From an uncultured Pseudomonadales bacterium (lineage in GTDB: Bacteria > Pseudomonadota > Gammaproteobacteria > Pseudomonadales > Azotimanducaceae): a stretch of 37,501 nucleotides of DNA. A model generated the notes under the pieces. The model worked only from the letters and a program-made list of their open reading frames with translations. It ran no database searches and was not told the DNA's origin. The translations under genes were made by a program, and so were the position numbers. Positions 34,906 to 37,501 of the stretch are shown one piece after another (within the stretch, counting starts at the first letter, position 1; the number at the start of each line of letters is the position of its first letter). Location: contig CAJJAX010000014.1 in NCBI GenBank assembly GCA_905182155.1, positions 1 through 37,501 on the forward strand. Direction: 5' to 3'.

Positions 34906-35958
34906 CTAGGGGCTTTGTGCGAGAAAGCCAATTTTGACAGCGGAGGTCGCTTTAAGGACCAGTGCGTAGGCGATTTGATCCAACGTTTGATAAACCAACA
35001 TCTGCCCAATCGATTGATCGGGCAACGTAACCGGTTGACCTGTTACAGGATCCTTCACCGTCTCGCCGGGACGGGCAACCGCAAGCAGATCCCCCACCGC
35101 CAGGCCATCGGTCAAGCCAAGATCGATCGTAACCACCGCATGCGCCGCAGCAATGGTCCCATCCGATCTCAGACCAATAATCTGTCCTGACACGGCTCTG
35201 GCCGGAGGCTGGGGGAATAACGTCGCGTCCAAACCGAGGCTCTCGGAAATCATGATGCGATCGCCGGGTGTAACTTCTTCAGTAACACCGGTAATTTTAA
35301 GCATCGCCAAGCCCTCTTGCTCAGACAAAAGCCGCGCTTGACCCACTTCCTCGGCTTCGAGCCCAATTGCCGCACCGGTCGCGGGATCCACGTATCGCTG
35401 CCCAGATTGATAAATCTTAAAAGATGACACCCCCGTCGCAAGCGCACCTCTCACATAAATAAGATCCCCGGTTTTCAACAAAGTCTTACCATCAACACCC
35501 CCTAGAATGTAAGGCATGCGATCAAAGTCTGCTGCATCAACAATTTTGACTTTCGCCAACCAGGCTTCGATTTGACCCAGGGCCAACGCTGGGACCGCAG
35601 TCGTCGTATTGGTTCTTCGGATACTGGGAACTCGCTTCACCAGCGCTGGATCAACCCGAACACCCCGCTGTAACCTTAAGCGAGGCTGCCCATCGATCAT
35701 CACCAGGAAGATCTCGTCACCCGGGTAGATCAAGTGTGGGTTCGCAATATCGGTATTGAGCGCCCAGATTTGCGGCCACTGCCAAGCCGCCTCCAAATAG
35801 ACCGACGCGATGTCCCAAAGGGTATCCCCTGTCTTAACAACATAACGTTCCGGCGCATCTGCTTTCATGTCCATCGCATGAAGCGAGGCAATCGGCCCAA
35901 CCATTGCGAGGCAAAAAATGAGCAATGTAGCGCCAGAGACCGTGCGGGCTTTGAACAT
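34906..35958 (-). CDS. LysM-domain exported protein
   Basis: 350 residues with a signal peptide (ATLLIFCLAMVGPIASLHA) and one N-terminal LysM peptidoglycan-binding domain (YVVKTGDTLWDIASVYLE, WALNTDIANPHLIYPGDEIFL). The remaining part is a beta-rich region of unknown role. This family is almost always encoded between def-fmt and dprA in gammaproteobacteria, divergent from def. It is probably a periplasmic or outer-membrane-associated envelope protein; no catalytic motif is visible. Confidence 0.9.
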   Translation of the reverse strand: MFKARTVSGATLLIFCLAMVGPIASLHAMDMKADAPERYVVKTGDTLWDIASVYLEAAWQWPQIWALNTDIANPHLIYPGDEIFLVMIDGQPRLRLQRGVRVDPALVKRVPSIRRTNTTTAVPALALGQIEAWLAKVKIVDAADFDRMPYILGGVDGKTLLKTGDLIYVRGALATGVSSFKIYQSGQRYVDPATGAAIGLEAEEVGQARLLSEQEGLAMLKITGVTEEVTPGDRIMISESLGLDATLFPQPPARAVSGQIIGLRSDGTIAAAHAVVTIDLGLTDGLAVGDLLAVARPGETVKDPVTGQPVTLPDQSIGQMLVYQTLDQIAYALVLKATSAVKIGFLAQSP

Positions 35959-36096
35959 ATGCGATTTCCTTTTGCGATTCGCGGTACAATTTACAGTATC
36001 TGCGACGCGTGCTGATTAATTGGGGCTTTTAATATCATAACGTGCAATCAAACCGCTCGACATTAGAAATACCAACAAAATAACATTGATCGTTCT

Positions 36097-36609
36097 ATGA
36101 CAACACCGCTTTTAACGATATTGGAATTCCCAGATGTACGGCTTCGAACCAAGGCTGCGACCATCGACACCGTGACCGGCGCCACAGCGGCACTGGCCGA
36201 CCAGATGCTCGCGACCATGTATGATGCGCCGGGCATCGGCTTGGCCGCAACGCAAGTAAACGTCCATCAAAGACTGATTGTTTGCGACGTCTCGGAAGAC
36301 AAACAATCATCGCTGGTTTTCATCAACCCAAGGTTAATAAAAGGTGAGGGCAGCATCGAAACCCAAGAGGGCTGTTTGTCGGTCCCAGGATTCTATGAAA
36401 GCGTCTTTCGACACGAGAAAATTTTAGTTGAAGCCCTCGATCGAGACGGCGCGGTTTTTCAACTCGAGGCTGACGACTTGTTAGCGGTTTGTATTCAGCA
36501 CGAGATGGATCATCTAGAAGGCAAACTCTTTGTCGACTACCTGTCACCCGCTAAACGGCAATTACTCAGGAAAAAGCTCTTGAAGCAACAAAAGCTGCAA
36601 CGGCAATGA
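36097..36609 (+). CDS. def: Peptide deformylase
   Basis: Removes the formyl group from the initiator Met of new proteins. 170 residues with the three motifs [16 protein letters not shown] (metal-ligand Cys) and QHEMDHLEG (HExxH with the two His ligands and catalytic Glu). The stop overlaps the fmt start as ATGA. Divergent from the LysM gene with a 138-base spacer containing AT-rich stretches (CTTTTAATATCATAAC) but no promoter I can assign with confidence. Confidence 0.97.
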   Translation: MTTPLLTILEFPDVRLRTKAATIDTVTGATAALADQMLATMYDAPGIGLAATQVNVHQRLIVCDVSEDKQSSLVFINPRLIKGEGSIETQEGCLSVPGFYESVFRHEKILVEALDRDGAVFQLEADDLLAVCIQHEMDHLEGKLFVDYLSPAKRQLLRKKLLKQQKLQRQ

Positions 36610-37501
36610 TCCGCATCCTTTTTGCTGGCACGCCAGCTTTCGCGGTCGAGCACCTTCGAGCCATGGTCGAACACCCAGGCACTGAGGTCGTGGGCGTTGT
36701 GACCCAACCCGATCGGCCCGGCAAGCGCGGCAAAACCCTCATCGCATCGCCCGTCAAACAATACGCGCTTGCGCATCAACTCACAGTGTTGCAACCACCG
36801 CGCCTTCGGGCCAAACACTTGCAGGGGATCGCTTTTGATCTATTGGTCACCGTCGCATACGGTCAGATTCTCAAACCAGAGGTTTTGGCTTTACCCCGCA
36901 TTGGCCCGATTAATGTTCACGCATCCTTGCTACCACGTTGGCGCGGCGCCGCACCAATTCAGCGCGCCATTCTCGCCGGCGATCAAACTTCCGGCGTGAC
37001 CATCATGAAGATGGCCGAAGGTTTAGATACCGGCCCCATCATCAGCATCCGGCCTTGCACCATTGACCCGGATGAAACCAGCGGCTCTTTATTCGAAAAA
37101 CTCGCTGGCGTAGGCTGTGAGGCCCTCGTTACCGCAATCGAGACGATTACCAAAACGGGCCTAGTTGCCGACCCCCAACCGGAAGCGGGCATCTGTTATG
37201 CCGATAAAATCCTGAAAACCGAAGCGAAAATCGACTGGTCGATGAGCAGTGAGCGAATCTGCCGCCAAATCAGGGCATTCGTTCCCGAACCGGTTGCCTT
37301 TACAACCCAAGGTGGGACCCGATTTCGATGTTACGGCGCCAAGGTCGCGGCAAGCTCCTTAAACGCGCTAGAAACGACAACCGCGCCGGGCACCATTCTC
37401 GAAAAATCGAAGGCGGGCATCCGGGTCCAATGCGGGGTTGGCCAACTTTATATCACCCAACTGCAAGCACCGACCGGTAAAGGCACCATTGTCCAAGGCT
37501 C
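36606..37501 (+). CDS. fmt: Methionyl-tRNA formyltransferase (partial, runs off right edge)
   Basis: Formylates initiator Met-tRNA with 10-formyl-THF, the partner of Def. The N-terminal catalytic domain begins [16 protein letters not shown] and has [11 protein letters not shown], then [20 protein letters not shown] with the catalytic Asn and His, and [16 protein letters not shown] with the Asp. The C-terminal tRNA-binding domain starts near [10 protein letters not shown] and is cut by the window end after about 298 residues of an expected 310-315. The frame is open to base 37501. Confidence 0.96.
   Translation, partial: MIRILFAGTPAFAVEHLRAMVEHPGTEVVGVVTQPDRPGKRGKTLIASPVKQYALAHQLTVLQPPRLRAKHLQGIAFDLLVTVAYGQILKPEVLALPRIGPINVHASLLPRWRGAAPIQRAILAGDQTSGVTIMKMAEGLDTGPIISIRPCTIDPDETSGSLFEKLAGVGCEALVTAIETITKTGLVADPQPEAGICYADKILKTEAKIDWSMSSERICRQIRAFVPEPVAFTTQGGTRFRCYGAKVAASSLNALETTTAPGTILEKSKAGIRVQCGVGQLYITQLQAPTGKGTIVQG

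Overview
The window is a gene-dense piece of a gammaproteobacterial chromosome. It resembles the Pseudomonas/Oceanospirillales part of the class, but I cannot name the genus. The evidence is gene order and protein family: cyaY|lptM-lysA-dapF-DUF484-xerC-yigB, engB|polA|DUF2782-thrB, a coxBA-ctaG-coxC/DUF2909/SURF1/ctaB/SCO cluster, prlC-yheV, and def-fmt opposite LysM-dprA-purE-tsaC-aroE. All of these are standard gammaproteobacterial blocks. I see no phage, insertion sequence, CRISPR array, tRNA or rRNA.

Layout. 1-830 (minus) is an open frame that starts as HemC and continues, in frame, as an iron-type alcohol dehydrogenase running off the left edge. 1061-7424 holds argH, cyaY (convergent), then the plus-strand run lptM, lysA, dapF, DUF484, xerC, yigB: arginine, lysine and cell-wall precursor synthesis plus chromosome dimer resolution. 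7393-9227 (minus) is thrC and a PII protein. 9741-11204 is comM. 11224-16303 (minus) holds cytochrome c5, an unusual-class IMP dehydrogenase, an acyl-CoA synthetase, dsbA and cytochrome c4. 16443-20452 is engB and polA, convergent around an exceptionally long 728-base gap. 20489-21730 is DUF2782 and thrB. 21714-29253 (minus, except one small plus gene) is the caa3/aa3 cytochrome oxidase operon and its assembly factors. 29639-31872 is yheV-prlC; 31896-35958 is aroE, tsaC, purE, dprA and a LysM protein; 36097 to the right edge is def-fmt.

The most interesting region is the engB-polA gap, the position of the Spot 42 sRNA gene in Escherichia coli and of ErsA in Pseudomonas. It contains two tandem copies of a roughly 435-base unit. 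Each unit carries the 3' tail of engB, a 71-base block (69 of 71 bases identical between copies) that folds into a perfect hairpin, and the 3' tail of polA. The inner engB and polA tails are decayed fossils, while the 71-base block is nearly unchanged. In copy 2 this block is followed at once by a textbook intrinsic terminator on the polA strand. I read this as a tandemly duplicated small-RNA gene.

A second theme is broken reading frames. lysA, thrC, coxA and coxB each need one small indel to restore a normal protein, argH has an abnormal stretch that looks like compensating indels, and the first gene is a chimera. So many lesions in housekeeping genes suggest indel and joining errors in this assembly at least as strongly as real gene decay. 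Raw reads would decide it.
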